A DNA stretch of 14,084 nucleotides from an alpha proteobacterium 3107 (GCA_001483205.1 JPPB01000214.1:1-14084); one strand, 5' to 3'; positions 1-8,219 are shown, numbered from the stretch's first letter. The notes: generated from the sequence alone by a model not told the origin. A program made the numbers and translations.

Positions 1-120
1 AAATCCTTACGCTTCGGCTTGTTGAGGCGTTTATAGCGCCTGCCGGGGGGCAGGCAGGCGCTGCCCGGCGTTCCGCCGGGCGGGACGGGTTGGCGACCTA
101 TATGCTATTATGCAGAGGTA
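1..120 (+). repeat. Long-form dispersed intergenic repeat, copy A
   Basis: This copy closely matches a second one at 11016-11139. Visible parts, in order: a perfect 10-bp stem (35-44 with 53-62, loop 45-52); a second perfect 8-bp stem (63-70 with 74-81, loop TTC); a GGGACGGGTTGGCGACC box (82-98); and a terminal TATGCAGAGGTA box (109-120). TTGGCG (90-95) and TATGCA (109-114) are 13 nt apart, as in three other copies. It may extend beyond the left edge of the window. No coding potential is apparent. The match between copies is read directly; any function (REP/BIME-like element, processing or termination signal) is unknown. Confidence 0.85.
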
Positions 121-242
121 TTAACCCGGTGCGCGCGCGATGCAAGGGCGCTTTGGTGGACGGATGCGCGAACAGCCCGACAGGCAGCGTCCGGCCCGCA
201 GGGGGGCGCGCCGCCCACCCCATTGAGGGGTGAGACGGCGCG
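121..242. other. Non-coding spacer downstream of the BKACE gene
   Basis: No gene is supported here. The stretch is very GC-rich. It contains a short hairpin, CACCCC (216-221) with GGGGTG (227-232) around a 5-nt loop, and a GGGGTGAG string that recurs at the carB stop codon and near 14056. Readable frames through it show no start or family resemblance. Confidence 0.5.
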
Positions 243-298
243 GCCCGGTCTTACGACCGGGCGGGACGGTTTGGCCACCCAAAAGCGCGCAACAGGTC
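243..298 (+). repeat. Partial intergenic repeat, copy A2 (hairpin 2 plus box)
   Basis: A perfect 8-bp stem GCCCGGTC (243-250) and GACCGGGC (255-262) with a TTAC loop is followed by GGGACGGTTTGGCCACC. After TTGGCC (271-276) come 13 nt and then a degenerate terminal box beginning CAACAGGTCC (290-299). Compared with hairpin 2 of copies A and B, the two loop-proximal base pairs differ but still pair, so this is a diverged copy with compensatory changes. It lies 3' of the minus-strand BKACE gene and could also serve as its terminator stem, but no T-run follows on that strand. Confidence 0.65.
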
Positions 299-305
299 CG
301 GCACC

Positions 306-1220
306 TCACCCCACGGGGGCGCGCTTCACCAGCCCCAGCTTCCGGCGCACGTCCTCGGGGCCGATCACCCGCGCGCCCATGGCCTCTATCAGCATAACCG
401 CCTGCTCCACCAGTTGCCGGTTCGTGGCCAGAACCCCCTTGCCCAGCCACAAGTTATCCTCCAGCCCGACGCGCACATTGCCCCCTGCCAGCACCGCCGC
501 CGCCGCATAAGCCATCTGATGCCGCCCCAGCGAAAAGGCCGAGAAATTCCACCCGTCGGGCACATTGCCCACCATCGCCATAAAGGTGTTGAGGTCATCC
601 GGTGCCCCCCACGGCACCCCCATGCAAAGCTGCACCAGCGCGGGTGCCTCCAGCACGCCCTCAGACACCAGTTGCCGGGCAAACCACAGATGACCGGTGT
701 CAAAAGCCTCGATTTCCGGCTTCACCCCCAGATCGGTCATCATCCGCCCCATGGCCCGCAGCATCCCCGGCGTGTTGGTCATCACATAATCGGCCTCGGC
801 AAAGTTCATCGTGCCGCAATCGAGCGTGCAGATTTCCGGCAGGCATTCGGCGATATGCGCCACACGTTCCTGCGCCCCCGCCATGTCGGTGCCGGTCTGA
901 TTGAGCGGCAGGGGGCGTTCTGTCGGCCCGAAGACCATATCGCCGCCCATGCCCGCCGTCAGGTTCAGCACCACATCCACATCAGCATCGCGGATACGGT
1001 CCGTGACTTCGCGATAGTATTCGGGTTTGCGGGACGGCGCGCCGGTCTCCGGGTCGCGCACATGACAATGGACAATCGCCGCCCCGGCGCGGGCCGCCTC
1101 AATCGCCGCCACCGCGATCTCTGCCGGGCTGCGCGGCACATGGGGCGATCTGTCCTGGGTGCTGCCCGAGCCGGTAACGGCGCAGGTGATGAAAACATCG
1201 CGGTTCATGGTAAGTGGCAT
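306..1220 (-). CDS. BKACE-family beta-keto acid cleavage enzyme (3-keto-5-aminohexanoate cleavage enzyme-like)
   Basis: This 304-residue protein belongs to the BKACE family (formerly DUF849), zinc-dependent enzymes that condense a beta-keto acid with acetyl-CoA and cleave the product to acetoacetate plus a new acyl-CoA. Visible signatures are the HxH metal pair in VHCHVRDPETG (His51, His53), the NLTAGMGGD segment (86-94), the CTLDCGTMNF segment (131-140), and Glu254 in VGLEDNLWLGKG, the expected third metal ligand. The N-terminus NRDVFITCAVTG and the overall sequence resemble the dehydrocarnitine-cleaving branch, which yields betainyl-CoA and acetoacetate; that substrate is inference. The start at 1220 follows a GGAG about 8 nt upstream; an internal Met at 1208 is an alternative. 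The gene begins 12 nt after the acetoacetate-CoA ligase gene on the same strand, so the two are probably one operon with linked chemistry. Confidence 0.93.
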   Translation of the reverse strand: MPLTMNRDVFITCAVTGSGSTQDRSPHVPRSPAEIAVAAIEAARAGAAIVHCHVRDPETGAPSRKPEYYREVTDRIRDADVDVVLNLTAGMGGDMVFGPTERPLPLNQTGTDMAGAQERVAHIAECLPEICTLDCGTMNFAEADYVMTNTPGMLRAMGRMMTDLGVKPEIEAFDTGHLWFARQLVSEGVLEAPALVQLCMGVPWGAPDDLNTFMAMVGNVPDGWNFSAFSLGRHQMAYAAAAVLAGGNVRVGLEDNLWLGKGVLATNRQLVEQAVMLIEAMGARVIGPEDVRRKLGLVKRAPVG

Positions 1221-1232
1221 GGGGGTCTCCGG

Positions 1233-3179
1233 TCAGGTCTTCAGGTCAGGGTGGTTCTTGAACAACTCCAGTGCCTCGGGGTTGGCAAGGCCCGAGATAT
1301 TGCGCACCGGCTGATTATTCACCGCGTCGCGCACCGCAAGCTCGGCGGTCTTGCCGGATTTGGTGCGCGGGATGTCAGCAACCGCGATGATTTTCGCCGG
1401 CACATGCCGGGGCGAGGCGTTTTTGCGAATCCCGGCCCTGATCCGGTCAATCAGCGCCTCATCCAGCACGGCCCCGCCTGCCAGCATCACGAACAGCACC
1501 ACCCGCACGTCATTGTCGATGTCCTGCCCGACCACAACAGCGTCGGTCACGTCCTCCAGCCTGTCAAGCTGGCGATAGATTTCCGCGGTGCCGATCCGCA
1601 CCCCGCCGGGGTTGAGCGTCGCGTCAGAACGGCCAAGGATCACAAACCCGCCATGCTCTGTTTGGATGGCAAAATCCCCCTGCCGCCACACATTCGGATA
1701 CATGCCGAAATAGGCCGCCCGATACCGCGCACCGTCGGGGTCATTCAGAAACCGCGTCGGCATCGACGGGTGCGCATTGCGGCAGACCAGTTCCCCGGCG
1801 ACACCGGTTATCGCCCGGCCCCGTTCATCGAATGTCGCCACATCAAGGCCAAGGGCCGCGCACTGGATTTCGCCGCGATGCACCGGCAATGTCGGGCAGC
1901 CACCGATGAAGATGCCCAGAATATCGGTTCCGCCGCAGATCGAGGCAAGCTGCACATCCCGTTTCCAATCGGCATATACATGGTCGAACCCGCCGGGCGA
2001 CAGCGGCGAACCTGTGGACAGCACCACCCGCAGGGCACTCAGGTCGCGGGTTTCAGCCGGACGGATGCGCCGTTTCAGCGAAGCATCGATGAATTTGGCG
2101 GAAACGCCCAGATGGGTGACCTGCTCTGCCCCGGCAATCGCGAACAGACGCCCGGCATCCGGGTGCATCGGGTTGCCGTCAAACAGCACGATTGCCGCCT
2201 CTGAGGCCAGCGCCGCCACCTGCCAGTTCCACATCATCCAGCTACAGGTGGTATGATAGAGCATTCTGTCGCCCGGTTTCAGATCGGCGTGCAACTGATG
2301 CTCGACCATGGTGCGCAACAACGTGCCGCCGCCGGAATGCTCGATACATTTCGGCTTGCCGGTGGTGCCGGAGGAAAACATGACATAGAGCGGGTCGCGA
2401 AACCCCATCGGCGCGCATGTCAGGTCCGGCGCGTCGGCCTGCCTGAAGCGGTCATAGGCGACCATGCCCCCGGGCAGCCCCTGACCCTCGCCCGCATAGG
2501 GCCACATCACCACCTTGCGAACCGACGGGATGCGGGCGGCGACCTCGGCTATGGCGTCACGGGTTTCAAACCGCTTGCCGCCATAGAAATACCCGTCGGC
2601 GGCAAACATCAGCTTTGGCGCGATCTGGCCGAAGCGGTCCACGACCACATCCGGGCCGCTGTCCGGTGCAGAGGACGACCAAACAGCGCCAAGGGACGCA
2701 GTGGCGAGCGTGGCGGCCACGGTCTGAGGCATGTTCGGCGCGTATCCGACCACCCGGTCGCCCCTGCCGATGCCCTCGGCGCGCATGGCGGCGGCGAGCA
2801 TCTCGACCTCGCGTTTGAGTTCGGCGCGGGTCCACAGCATCCGCCGCCCGTCCTCGCCGACAAAGATGATCGCGGGCCGCTCATCGGCGTTTTTCAGGAA
2901 TGTATCAGTGACATTCAGCCGCGCCCGGGGGAAGAATTGCGCCTTGAGCGGGTCAGGGTCGGGGATATGAGTGACGGGGCCGGGATCACCCTGCACCCCG
3001 CAGAAAGACCACGCCAGCGACCAGAACGCCGCCGGATCGCGGACCGACCACGAATGCAGGTCGGCATAGGTGTTGAACCGGGTCCGGGCCACGCGCCCGG
3101 CCTCGGCCTGAAACACATGAAGCAGCGGCGGGGTGCGGCCCGTAAGGTCGGGGTGCCACAGCGGGGGATGTGAGCGCAT
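1233..3179 (-). CDS. aacS: Acetoacetate-CoA ligase (acetoacetyl-CoA synthetase)
   Basis: This 648-residue ANL-superfamily enzyme activates acetoacetate with ATP and CoA to acetoacetyl-CoA, AMP and PPi in the cytoplasm. The N-terminus LWHPDLTG and the [19 protein letters not shown] block are typical of AacS rather than plain acetyl-CoA synthetase. The P-loop-like motif [11 protein letters not shown] lies near residues 267-277. The WRQGDF and [15 protein letters not shown] adenylate-binding motifs follow, and PRTKSGK near 604-610 carries the expected catalytic lysine. The start at 3179 gives the usual family length; the same frame stays open upstream to about 3320, but that stretch falls in an intergenic repeat and has no family similarity. 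The gene is followed after 12 nt by the BKACE gene, whose product acetoacetate is this enzyme's substrate. It is divergent from carB across 196 nt. Confidence 0.94.
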   Translation of the reverse strand: MRSHPPLWHPDLTGRTPPLLHVFQAEAGRVARTRFNTYADLHSWSVRDPAAFWSLAWSFCGVQGDPGPVTHIPDPDPLKAQFFPRARLNVTDTFLKNADERPAIIFVGEDGRRMLWTRAELKREVEMLAAAMRAEGIGRGDRVVGYAPNMPQTVAATLATASLGAVWSSSAPDSGPDVVVDRFGQIAPKLMFAADGYFYGGKRFETRDAIAEVAARIPSVRKVVMWPYAGEGQGLPGGMVAYDRFRQADAPDLTCAPMGFRDPLYVMFSSGTTGKPKCIEHSGGGTLLRTMVEHQLHADLKPGDRMLYHTTCSWMMWNWQVAALASEAAIVLFDGNPMHPDAGRLFAIAGAEQVTHLGVSAKFIDASLKRRIRPAETRDLSALRVVLSTGSPLSPGGFDHVYADWKRDVQLASICGGTDILGIFIGGCPTLPVHRGEIQCAALGLDVATFDERGRAITGVAGELVCRNAHPSMPTRFLNDPDGARYRAAYFGMYPNVWRQGDFAIQTEHGGFVILGRSDATLNPGGVRIGTAEIYRQLDRLEDVTDAVVVGQDIDNDVRVVLFVMLAGGAVLDEALIDRIRAGIRKNASPRHVPAKIIAVADIPRTKSGKTAELAVRDAVNNQPVRNISGLANPEALELFKNHPDLKT

Positions 3180-3210
3180 TCGGGGATTCTCACATGTTGC
3201 AAACGCGGGC

Positions 3211-3239
3211 ATAACACCATTGGCGGATCGAATCTGCAA
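3211..3239 (-). promoter_or_regulatory. Candidate sigma-70-like promoter for aacS
   Basis: Read on the minus strand, TTGCAG (3239-3234) is followed after 17 nt by TGTTAT (3216-3211), about 31 nt upstream of the aacS ATG. The match to consensus is moderate. A single TTTGCAA half-site lies between it and the start codon; whether it binds a regulator is unknown. Assignment is by eye only. Confidence 0.3.
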
Positions 3240-3314
3240 GCAGGATTGCCGCCGGGGGCAGGCAGGCGGCGGCCCGGCCCGCGCCAGTATGCCAAGGCCA
3301 TACCATGATCGCCC

Positions 3315-3342
3315 TTGCACCTGTGCCGCACCCGGCTATAAC
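3315..3342 (+). promoter_or_regulatory. Candidate sigma-70-like promoter for carB
   Basis: TTGCAC (3315-3320) is separated by 16 nt from TATAAC (3337-3342), giving a predicted transcript start near 3349 and a short leader of about 27 nt before the carB ATG at 3376. The -10 hexamer is strong for such a GC-rich background. Transcript mapping would be decisive. Confidence 0.45.
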
Positions 3343-3363
3343 CCACGCCAATTTGCGCATACA

Positions 3364-3367
3364 GAGG
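3364..3367 (+). promoter_or_regulatory. carB ribosome binding site inside the repeat terminal box
   Basis: GAGG (3364-3367) lies 8 nt before the carB ATG at 3376 and is the only good Shine-Dalgarno candidate there. It is part of ACAGAGGTCT, the conserved terminal box of the repeat family, so here a repeat end seems to double as the translation signal. Confidence 0.55.
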
Positions 3368-3375
3368 TCTCAACC

Positions 3376-6300
3376 ATGCCGAGGAGAACCGACATCCGGT
3401 CGATAATGATCATCGGTGCCGGTCCCATCGTCATCGGTCAGGCCTGTGAGTTCGACTATTCCGGTGCCCAGGCGTGCAAGGCCCTGCGGGAAGAAGGCTA
3501 TCGGGTGATTCTGGTCAATTCCAACCCGGCGACGATAATGACCGATCCGGGGCTGGCGGACGCAACCTATATCGAACCCGTCACCCCCGAGGTCGTCGCC
3601 AAAATCATCGCCAGGGAACGCCCGGACGCGCTGTTGCCCACCATGGGCGGGCAGACCGGCCTCAATGTCTCTCTGGCCCTTGACGACATGGGGGTGCTGG
3701 AGAAATTCGGCGTTGAGCTGATCGGCGCGAACCGCCACGCCATCGAAAAGGCCGAGGACCGGCGGCTGTTTCGCGAAGCGATGGAACGAATCGGCCTTGA
3801 AAGCCCCCGCGCCGCCATCGTCACTGCCCCCGCGGGCAGGGACGGAACCGCCGATCTGGCGGCGGGTGTCCGGCTGGCGGCCGCGGCGCTTGACGAAATC
3901 GGCCTGCCCGCGATCATCCGCCCGGCCTTTACCCTTGGCGGGGCTGGCGGCGGCGTCGCCTATAACCTCAAGGACTATGAACATTTCTGCCGCACCGGGA
4001 TGGACGCCTCACCGGTCAACCAGATTCTGATCGACGAAAGCCTGCTGGGCTGGAAGGAATACGAGATGGAAGTCGTGCGCGACAGGGCCGACAACGCCAT
4101 CATCGTCTGTTCAATCGAAAACGTCGATCCGATGGGGGTGCATACGGGCGATTCGATCACCATTGCCCCGGCGCTGACGCTGACCGACAAGGAATATCAG
4201 CGGATGCGGTCGGCCTCGATTGCCGTGCTGCGAGAGATCGGCGTAGAGACCGGCGGCTCTAACGTGCAATGGGCGATGCACCCCGACACCGGACGCATGG
4301 TGGTGATCGAAATGAACCCCCGCGTTTCGCGCTCTTCGGCGCTGGCGTCCAAGGCCACGGGCTTTCCGATTGCCAGGATCGCCGCGAAACTGGCCGTGGG
4401 CTATACGCTGGACGAGCTGGACAACGACATCACCAGGGTGACGCCCGCCAGCTTTGAACCGGCCATCGATTATATCGTCACCAAGATACCGCGCTTTGCG
4501 TTCGAGAAATTTCCCGGCTCAGAGCCGTTGCTGACAACGGCGATGAAATCCGTGGGCGAAGCGATGGCGATTGGCCGCACCATCCACGAATCCCTGCAAA
4601 AGGCGCTGGCGTCGATGGAAACCGGCCTGACCGGGTTTGATGAGGTGGCCATTGAGGGCGCGCCGGACAAGGCCGCCGTCATCCGCGCCCTCAGCCGCCA
4701 GACCCCGGACCGGCTGCGCATCATCGCCCAGGCGATGCGCGAGGGGCTGTCGGATGCCGACATCGGCGCGGCAACCCGGTTCGACCCGTGGTTTCTGGCC
4801 CGCATCCGAGAGATTATCGAGGCCGAGGAAACGGTGCGCGCCCATGGCCTGCCTGCTGATGCCGACGGTGTGCGGGCGCTCAAAATGCTGGGCTTTACCG
4901 ATGCGCGGCTGGCACGGCTGACCGGGCGGACAGAGGCGGACCTGCGCCGGGCGCGCCGGGCCATGGGCGTCAGGGCCGTCTTTAAGCGCATCGACACCTG
5001 CGCCGCCGAGTTCGAGGCACAGACGCCATACATGTATTCCACCTATGAGGCCCCGATGATGGGCGAGACGGAATGCGAGGCCCGCCCGACCGAGCGCCGC
5101 AAGGTCGTCATTCTCGGCGGCGGCCCGAACCGGATCGGCCAGGGGATTGAGTTCGATTACTGCTGTTGCCACGCCTGCTATGCGCTGACTGACGCGGGCT
5201 ATGAGACGATAATGATCAACTGCAACCCTGAAACCGTCTCGACCGACTATGACACCTCTGACCGGCTGTATTTCGAGCCTCTGACCGAAGAGCATGTGCT
5301 GGAAATCCTGCGTGTCGAGCAAGAGGCCGGGACACTGCACGGGGTGATCGTGCAGTTTGGCGGCCAGACGCCGCTGAAGCTCGCCAATGCGCTTCATGCC
5401 GAGGGCATCCCGATTCTGGGCACCACCCCCGATGCGATTGACCTTGCCGAGGATCGCGAGCGTTTTCAGGCGCTGGTGGGCAGGCTGGGCCTGCGCCAGC
5501 CCCGCAACGGCATTGCCGCGACCGAGGATGAGGCGCTCAAGATTGCCGGTGACATCGGCTTTCCGCTGGTGATCCGCCCCTCTTATGTGCTGGGGGGCCG
5601 GGCGATGGAAATCGTCCGCGACACGAGCCATCTTGAGCGTTACATCAAAGAGGCAGTGGTGGTCTCGGGCGACAGCCCGGTGTTGCTTGACAGCTATCTG
5701 GACAGCGCCACCGAGGTTGATGTCGATGCGCTCTGTGACGGGCGCGATGTGCATGTGGCCGGGATCATGCAGCATATCGAAGAGGCAGGCGTGCATTCGG
5801 GCGATTCGGCCTGTTCGCTGCCGCCGCATACGCTGCCGCCCAGGATTGTCGCCGAAATCAAGCACCAGACGGCGGCGCTGGCGCTGGAGTTGGGCGTTGT
5901 CGGGCTGATGAACGTGCAGTTTGCCGTCAAGGGCGATGACATCTATCTGATTGAGGTCAACCCGCGGGCCTCCCGCACTGTGCCGTTCGTGGCAAAATCC
6001 ACCGACAGCGCCATTGCCTCTATTGCCGCGCGGGTGATGGCGGGGGAACCGCTTTCGGCCTTTCCGCTGCGCCCGCCCTACCCGCAGGACGCAGCCAAGG
6101 GTGCGCCGGAGCCGATGGGAGACCCGATGCGGCTGGCCGATCCGGACCGGATGCCGTGGTTCAGCGTAAAAGAGGCGGTTCTGCCCTTTGTGCGCTTTCC
6201 CGGTGTGGACACGATCCTGGGGCCGGAAATGCGGTCTACCGGCGAGGTGATGGGCTGGGACAGCAGCTTTCCGCGCGCGTTTCTGAAGGCGCAGATGGGG

Positions 6301-6711
6301 GCGGGGATGACCCTGCCGTGCGCGGGCCGGGCGTTTGTTTCGATCCGGGATGCGGACAAGACGCCGCAGATGATTGAGGCGGCGGAAATCCTGACCGGGC
6401 TTGGCCTGACGATTGTCGCCACCGGGGGCACCGCCGCGTGGCTGCGGCAAAACGGCATTGACTGCGACCGGATCAACAAGGTCTATGAGGGCCGCCCGAA
6501 TGTGGTTGACCTGTTGAAAAACGGCGATATTTCGCTGGTGATGAACACGACCGAGGGGGCTCAGGCGGTTGAGGACAGCCGCGATATTCGGGCGGTGGCG
6601 TTGGTTGACGGTATTCCGTATTTCACCACCGCCGCCGCCAGTCACGCCGCGGCGATGGCCATGCGGGCGCGCAATGAGGGCGAGATCGGGGTGCGGTCAT
6701 TGCAGGGGTGA
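3376..6711 (+). CDS. carB: Carbamoyl phosphate synthase large subunit
   Basis: This 1111-residue protein makes carbamoyl phosphate from bicarbonate, ATP and ammonia delivered by CarA, feeding pyrimidine and arginine synthesis. The two homologous halves are plain. The first begins [22 protein letters not shown] and has [19 protein letters not shown] near residue 310. The second begins [20 protein letters not shown] near residue 575 and has [20 protein letters not shown] near 858. A C-terminal MGS-like allosteric domain with IVATGGTA lies near 1008. It is somewhat longer than the E. coli protein (1073), partly from a Pro-rich segment around 890-915. ATG 3376 is chosen because MPRRTDIRS is the family's start, a GAGG sits 8 nt upstream, and the open frame before it is repeat sequence. 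carA is not in the window. The gene converges on the cytochrome oxidase subunit IV gene. Confidence 0.98.
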   Translation: MPRRTDIRSIMIIGAGPIVIGQACEFDYSGAQACKALREEGYRVILVNSNPATIMTDPGLADATYIEPVTPEVVAKIIARERPDALLPTMGGQTGLNVSLALDDMGVLEKFGVELIGANRHAIEKAEDRRLFREAMERIGLESPRAAIVTAPAGRDGTADLAAGVRLAAAALDEIGLPAIIRPAFTLGGAGGGVAYNLKDYEHFCRTGMDASPVNQILIDESLLGWKEYEMEVVRDRADNAIIVCSIENVDPMGVHTGDSITIAPALTLTDKEYQRMRSASIAVLREIGVETGGSNVQWAMHPDTGRMVVIEMNPRVSRSSALASKATGFPIARIAAKLAVGYTLDELDNDITRVTPASFEPAIDYIVTKIPRFAFEKFPGSEPLLTTAMKSVGEAMAIGRTIHESLQKALASMETGLTGFDEVAIEGAPDKAAVIRALSRQTPDRLRIIAQAMREGLSDADIGAATRFDPWFLARIREIIEAEETVRAHGLPADADGVRALKMLGFTDARLARLTGRTEADLRRARRAMGVRAVFKRIDTCAAEFEAQTPYMYSTYEAPMMGETECEARPTERRKVVILGGGPNRIGQGIEFDYCCCHACYALTDAGYETIMINCNPETVSTDYDTSDRLYFEPLTEEHVLEILRVEQEAGTLHGVIVQFGGQTPLKLANALHAEGIPILGTTPDAIDLAEDRERFQALVGRLGLRQPRNGIAATEDEALKIAGDIGFPLVIRPSYVLGGRAMEIVRDTSHLERYIKEAVVVSGDSPVLLDSYLDSATEVDVDALCDGRDVHVAGIMQHIEEAGVHSGDSACSLPPHTLPPRIVAEIKHQTAALALELGVVGLMNVQFAVKGDDIYLIEVNPRASRTVPFVAKSTDSAIASIAARVMAGEPLSAFPLRPPYPQDAAKGAPEPMGDPMRLADPDRMPWFSVKEAVLPFVRFPGVDTILGPEMRSTGEVMGWDSSFPRAFLKAQMGAGMTLPCAGRAFVSIRDADKTPQMIEAAEILTGLGLTIVATGGTAAWLRQNGIDCDRINKVYEGRPNVVDLLKNGDISLVMNTTEGAQAVEDSRDIRAVALVDGIPYFTTAAASHAAAMAMRARNEGEIGVRSLQG

Positions 6712-6740
6712 GGCCCGGCCCAGTCAATATGCAGGGGTCT
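6712..6740 (+). repeat. Short repeat terminal box after carB (copy H)
   Basis: Immediately after the carB stop codon, GGCCCAGTCAATATGCAGGGGTCTT-like sequence carries the terminal box TATGCAGGGGTCT (6728-6740). The preceding bases resemble copy D on the other strand (10929-10948), where CGGTCAATATGC leads into GAGAGGTCT. The hairpins of the long form are absent. Confidence 0.55.
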
Positions 6741-6761
6741 TTTGCCTATATTCCGGCCATA

Positions 6762-6902
6762 TCAACTGTTGAAGACAGCCAGAAACAGCAGGACAAAAAC
6801 CGTCACCGCCACGACGATCACCGTGGCCCGGATGAATCCGGCATAGGTCTTTTCCTGAACCGAGATGTCCATCGAGCCATGTTCATGTTCATGTTCTGCC
6901 AT
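6762..6902 (-). CDS. aa3-type cytochrome c oxidase subunit IV (bacterial)
   Basis: A 46-residue protein with a charged, His/Glu-rich N-terminus (MAEHEHEHGSMDISVQEKTYAGF) and one hydrophobic membrane segment (about residues 24-43, TVIVVAVTVFVLLFLAVF) ending FNS. This is the pattern of the bacterial aa3 oxidase subunit IV family of Paracoccus and Rhodobacter: a single-helix accessory subunit of the proton-pumping terminal oxidase in the inner membrane, not required for catalysis in Paracoccus. An AAGGAG lies 9 nt upstream of the ATG at 6902, supporting translation. It is the last minus-strand gene before carB, 67 nt after the DUF6173-like gene; the other oxidase genes are not in the window. It is easily missed by gene callers because of its size. 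Confidence 0.85.
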   Translation of the reverse strand: MAEHEHEHGSMDISVQEKTYAGFIRATVIVVAVTVFVLLFLAVFNS

Positions 6903-6926
6903 CACAGATCGCTCCTTTACCGGGAT

Positions 6927-6948
6927 GTTCCGGCTGATTAGCCGAAAC
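6927..6948 (-). terminator. Possible weak hairpin between the DUF6173-like gene and oxidase subunit IV
   Basis: CGGCT (6931-6935) pairs with AGCCG (6940-6944) around GATT, and the flanking GTTC/AAAC extends the stem with one mismatch. It lies 3' of the DUF6173-like gene on the minus strand. No T-run follows, so it may attenuate or process a shared transcript instead of terminating it. Confidence 0.25.
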
Positions 6949-6969
6949 CGCCCCCGCTGTCACCCTTGA

Positions 6970-7431
6970 TCAGTCACTTTCCAGGTCTTCGGCCAGACGG
7001 AACCCGATGCGGGCGGGTTCTTTGCGCCCCTGCTGGCGGGGCAAGGCGCGCAGCATCACGTTCAACTGGCTCACATGCTGGATGAGTTGGGTCTTGACGC
7101 CGTTCTGGTCGGTGCCGTGATAGGTCACGATGTCCGGGTCAAAGAATCCGAGGCCCTCAATGCGGATCACCCCGGCATCGCCCCCGGCAAAGCCAATCGC
7201 CACCTCGTGCTCATTATCAAGCTGCTGTTCAAAATTGCGGATATAGAGGATGATCCGCTCATAGGCCCACCGCGCGGGGCTTTTGTGCTGAACCGGCGTT
7301 TTGGCCACCGCTTTCGGCAGGTCATCGGCATCGCGGCTGAGGCTGCCGTCGGGGTTGCAGCGCACTGTATGGGCGCGGGGGGGCGCCTCTGCCCCGGCGG
7401 TGTCTGCGGGCGTTGTGGTCTTGTCGCTCAT
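6970..7431 (-). CDS. DUF6173-like conserved protein of unknown function
   Basis: This 153-residue protein has no signal peptide or membrane segment. The first 35-50 residues look disordered (Thr/Ala/Pro-rich MSDKTTTPADTAGAEAPPRA). A compact domain then contains WAYERIILYIRNFEQQLDNE, IGFAGGDAGVIRIEGLGFFD, IVTYHGTDQNG and TQLIQHVSQLNVMLRALP, closing RIGFRLAEDLESD. I recognise this as the DUF6173 family common in Rhodobacterales, from memory of its NFEQQLDNEHEVA and FFDPDIVT motifs; its function is unknown. ATG 7431 is preceded by GAAGGGAAG on the coding strand; the open frame extends upstream but lacks family-like sequence. Its GC content fits the surrounding genome, unlike the darT-like gene 113 nt upstream. 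Followed after 67 nt by the oxidase subunit IV gene. Confidence 0.8.
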   Translation of the reverse strand: MSDKTTTPADTAGAEAPPRAHTVRCNPDGSLSRDADDLPKAVAKTPVQHKSPARWAYERIILYIRNFEQQLDNEHEVAIGFAGGDAGVIRIEGLGFFDPDIVTYHGTDQNGVKTQLIQHVSQLNVMLRALPRQQGRKEPARIGFRLAEDLESD

Positions 7432-7544
7432 TGCGCTTCCCTTCTGCCTTGCCATGGTGATGCGCGATTGCTGCGGCCAAGGCAAGCCCGTATTGATGGC
7501 AGGCTTTGGGGGATACGCGCGGGATACTCCGGGAAAGGGGCAAA

Positions 7545-8219
7545 TCAGCCCCAACAATCCTGCTTTCCGCAGATTCTAGGTTCAAACGGGCGCACCACGA
7601 CGGCGCAATCATCGCGTCCAAAGGTGGCCAAGACTTCCCGCACCTGATCGCGGTCCTCATCCGTCTCGACCCAAGCACCAATTAGATAACTCGGATCAAT
7701 AGGATTCATCACCTGCACTTCAGCGTCGGAATTGGTGGGCCAACTCCTTTGGAGACCATGTTCATCCCGGAACCCGGCTTGTTGACCCGCCGGGTCTTCA
7801 AATAGTCGTTCGAGCGCCCAGCCACCATACCTTTTTCCACGCCAGTATTTGGTAGCGCTTCTTGCTGCGCCATTCCGATAAAAGAGGCAGTGAAGTTCCC
7901 ATAAGAGGCTTGGGGCGAAGATAAGGATCACCCACGGTTCGCCACAGAATCGATAACGTTTCCCATCAAACATCTTTGGGTAGTAACAGGATATTGACAT
8001 TGAGATCGCATCGTCCTGATCATCCAAGCGGTCGGGATCGCTGGGGAAGACAACGTAGTCATCTGGAAGACGCTTAAGGTCTGAACGACTTAGAAGGCCG
8101 TGTTTCAAAATACCCGGAAGGTTTTTGAGCCGCGTGAAGTGCAGGACATCCTCAATGCCCCTATCACGCACCACATCGCAAATGTGATCAGCGACCTTCT
8201 CACAATACTTACGTGCCAT
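7545..8219 (-). CDS. darT: DarT-like ssDNA thymidine ADP-ribosyltransferase (DUF4433), no adjacent DarG
   Basis: This 224-residue protein resembles DarT toxins, which use NAD+ to ADP-ribosylate thymidine in single-stranded DNA and block replication. Visible hallmarks are VLHFTRLKNLPGILKHGLLSR (25-45) with the NAD-contacting His27; the DRLDDQDDAISMSISCYYPKMF region (63-84) that fits the NAD-binding part; WVILIFAPSLLWE (96-108); and DAEVQVMNPIDPSYL (165-179), whose Glu167 aligns with the catalytic glutamate of the family. The protein looks full length and uninterrupted. ATG 8219 is preferred (AGGG 7-8 nt upstream); TTG 8246 is an in-frame alternative. Base composition is clearly AT-richer than both neighbours, suggesting horizontal acquisition. 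Characterised DarT toxins are paired with the macrodomain antitoxin DarG; none is visible on either side, so it is an orphan toxin, a detoxified relative, or is countered from elsewhere. Family call firm, activity inferred. Confidence 0.85.
   Translation of the reverse strand: MARKYCEKVADHICDVVRDRGIEDVLHFTRLKNLPGILKHGLLSRSDLKRLPDDYVVFPSDPDRLDDQDDAISMSISCYYPKMFDGKRYRFCGEPWVILIFAPSLLWELHCLFYRNGAARSATKYWRGKRYGGWALERLFEDPAGQQAGFRDEHGLQRSWPTNSDAEVQVMNPIDPSYLIGAWVETDEDRDQVREVLATFGRDDCAVVVRPFEPRICGKQDCWG

Larger units (their letters stand above)
3247..3370 (+). repeat. Diverged intergenic repeat, copy C, ending at the carB start
   Basis: The 5' part has GCCGCC (3248-3253) pairing with GGCGGC (3265-3270) around GGGGGCAGGCA, matching the hairpin 1 loop and arm of copies A and B (GGGGGGCAGGCAGGCG). 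The 3' end is CATACAGAGGTCT (3358-3370), the terminal box of the family. The middle differs and holds the candidate carB promoter. This is therefore either a mosaic copy or two partial elements side by side. It overlaps the spurious upstream extension of the aacS reading frame. Confidence 0.55.

Noticed and set aside
414..2204. A long plus-strand open frame opposite the BKACE and aacS genes, and similar long frames opposite carB (4519-6645 minus) and pepP (8100-9950 plus).
   Set aside because: They are antisense shadows caused by high GC codon bias: His/Arg/Pro/Gly-rich, without domains, opposite strongly conserved genes.
3180..3320. N-terminal extension of the acetoacetate-CoA ligase to 3320.
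   Set aside because: The extra 47 residues are encoded by repeat sequence and have no family resemblance; the start at 3179 gives the normal length.
3133..3375. N-terminal extension of carB to 3133.
   Set aside because: It would overlap the divergent aacS start and cover the promoter and repeat; MPRRTDIRS at 3376 is the family start.
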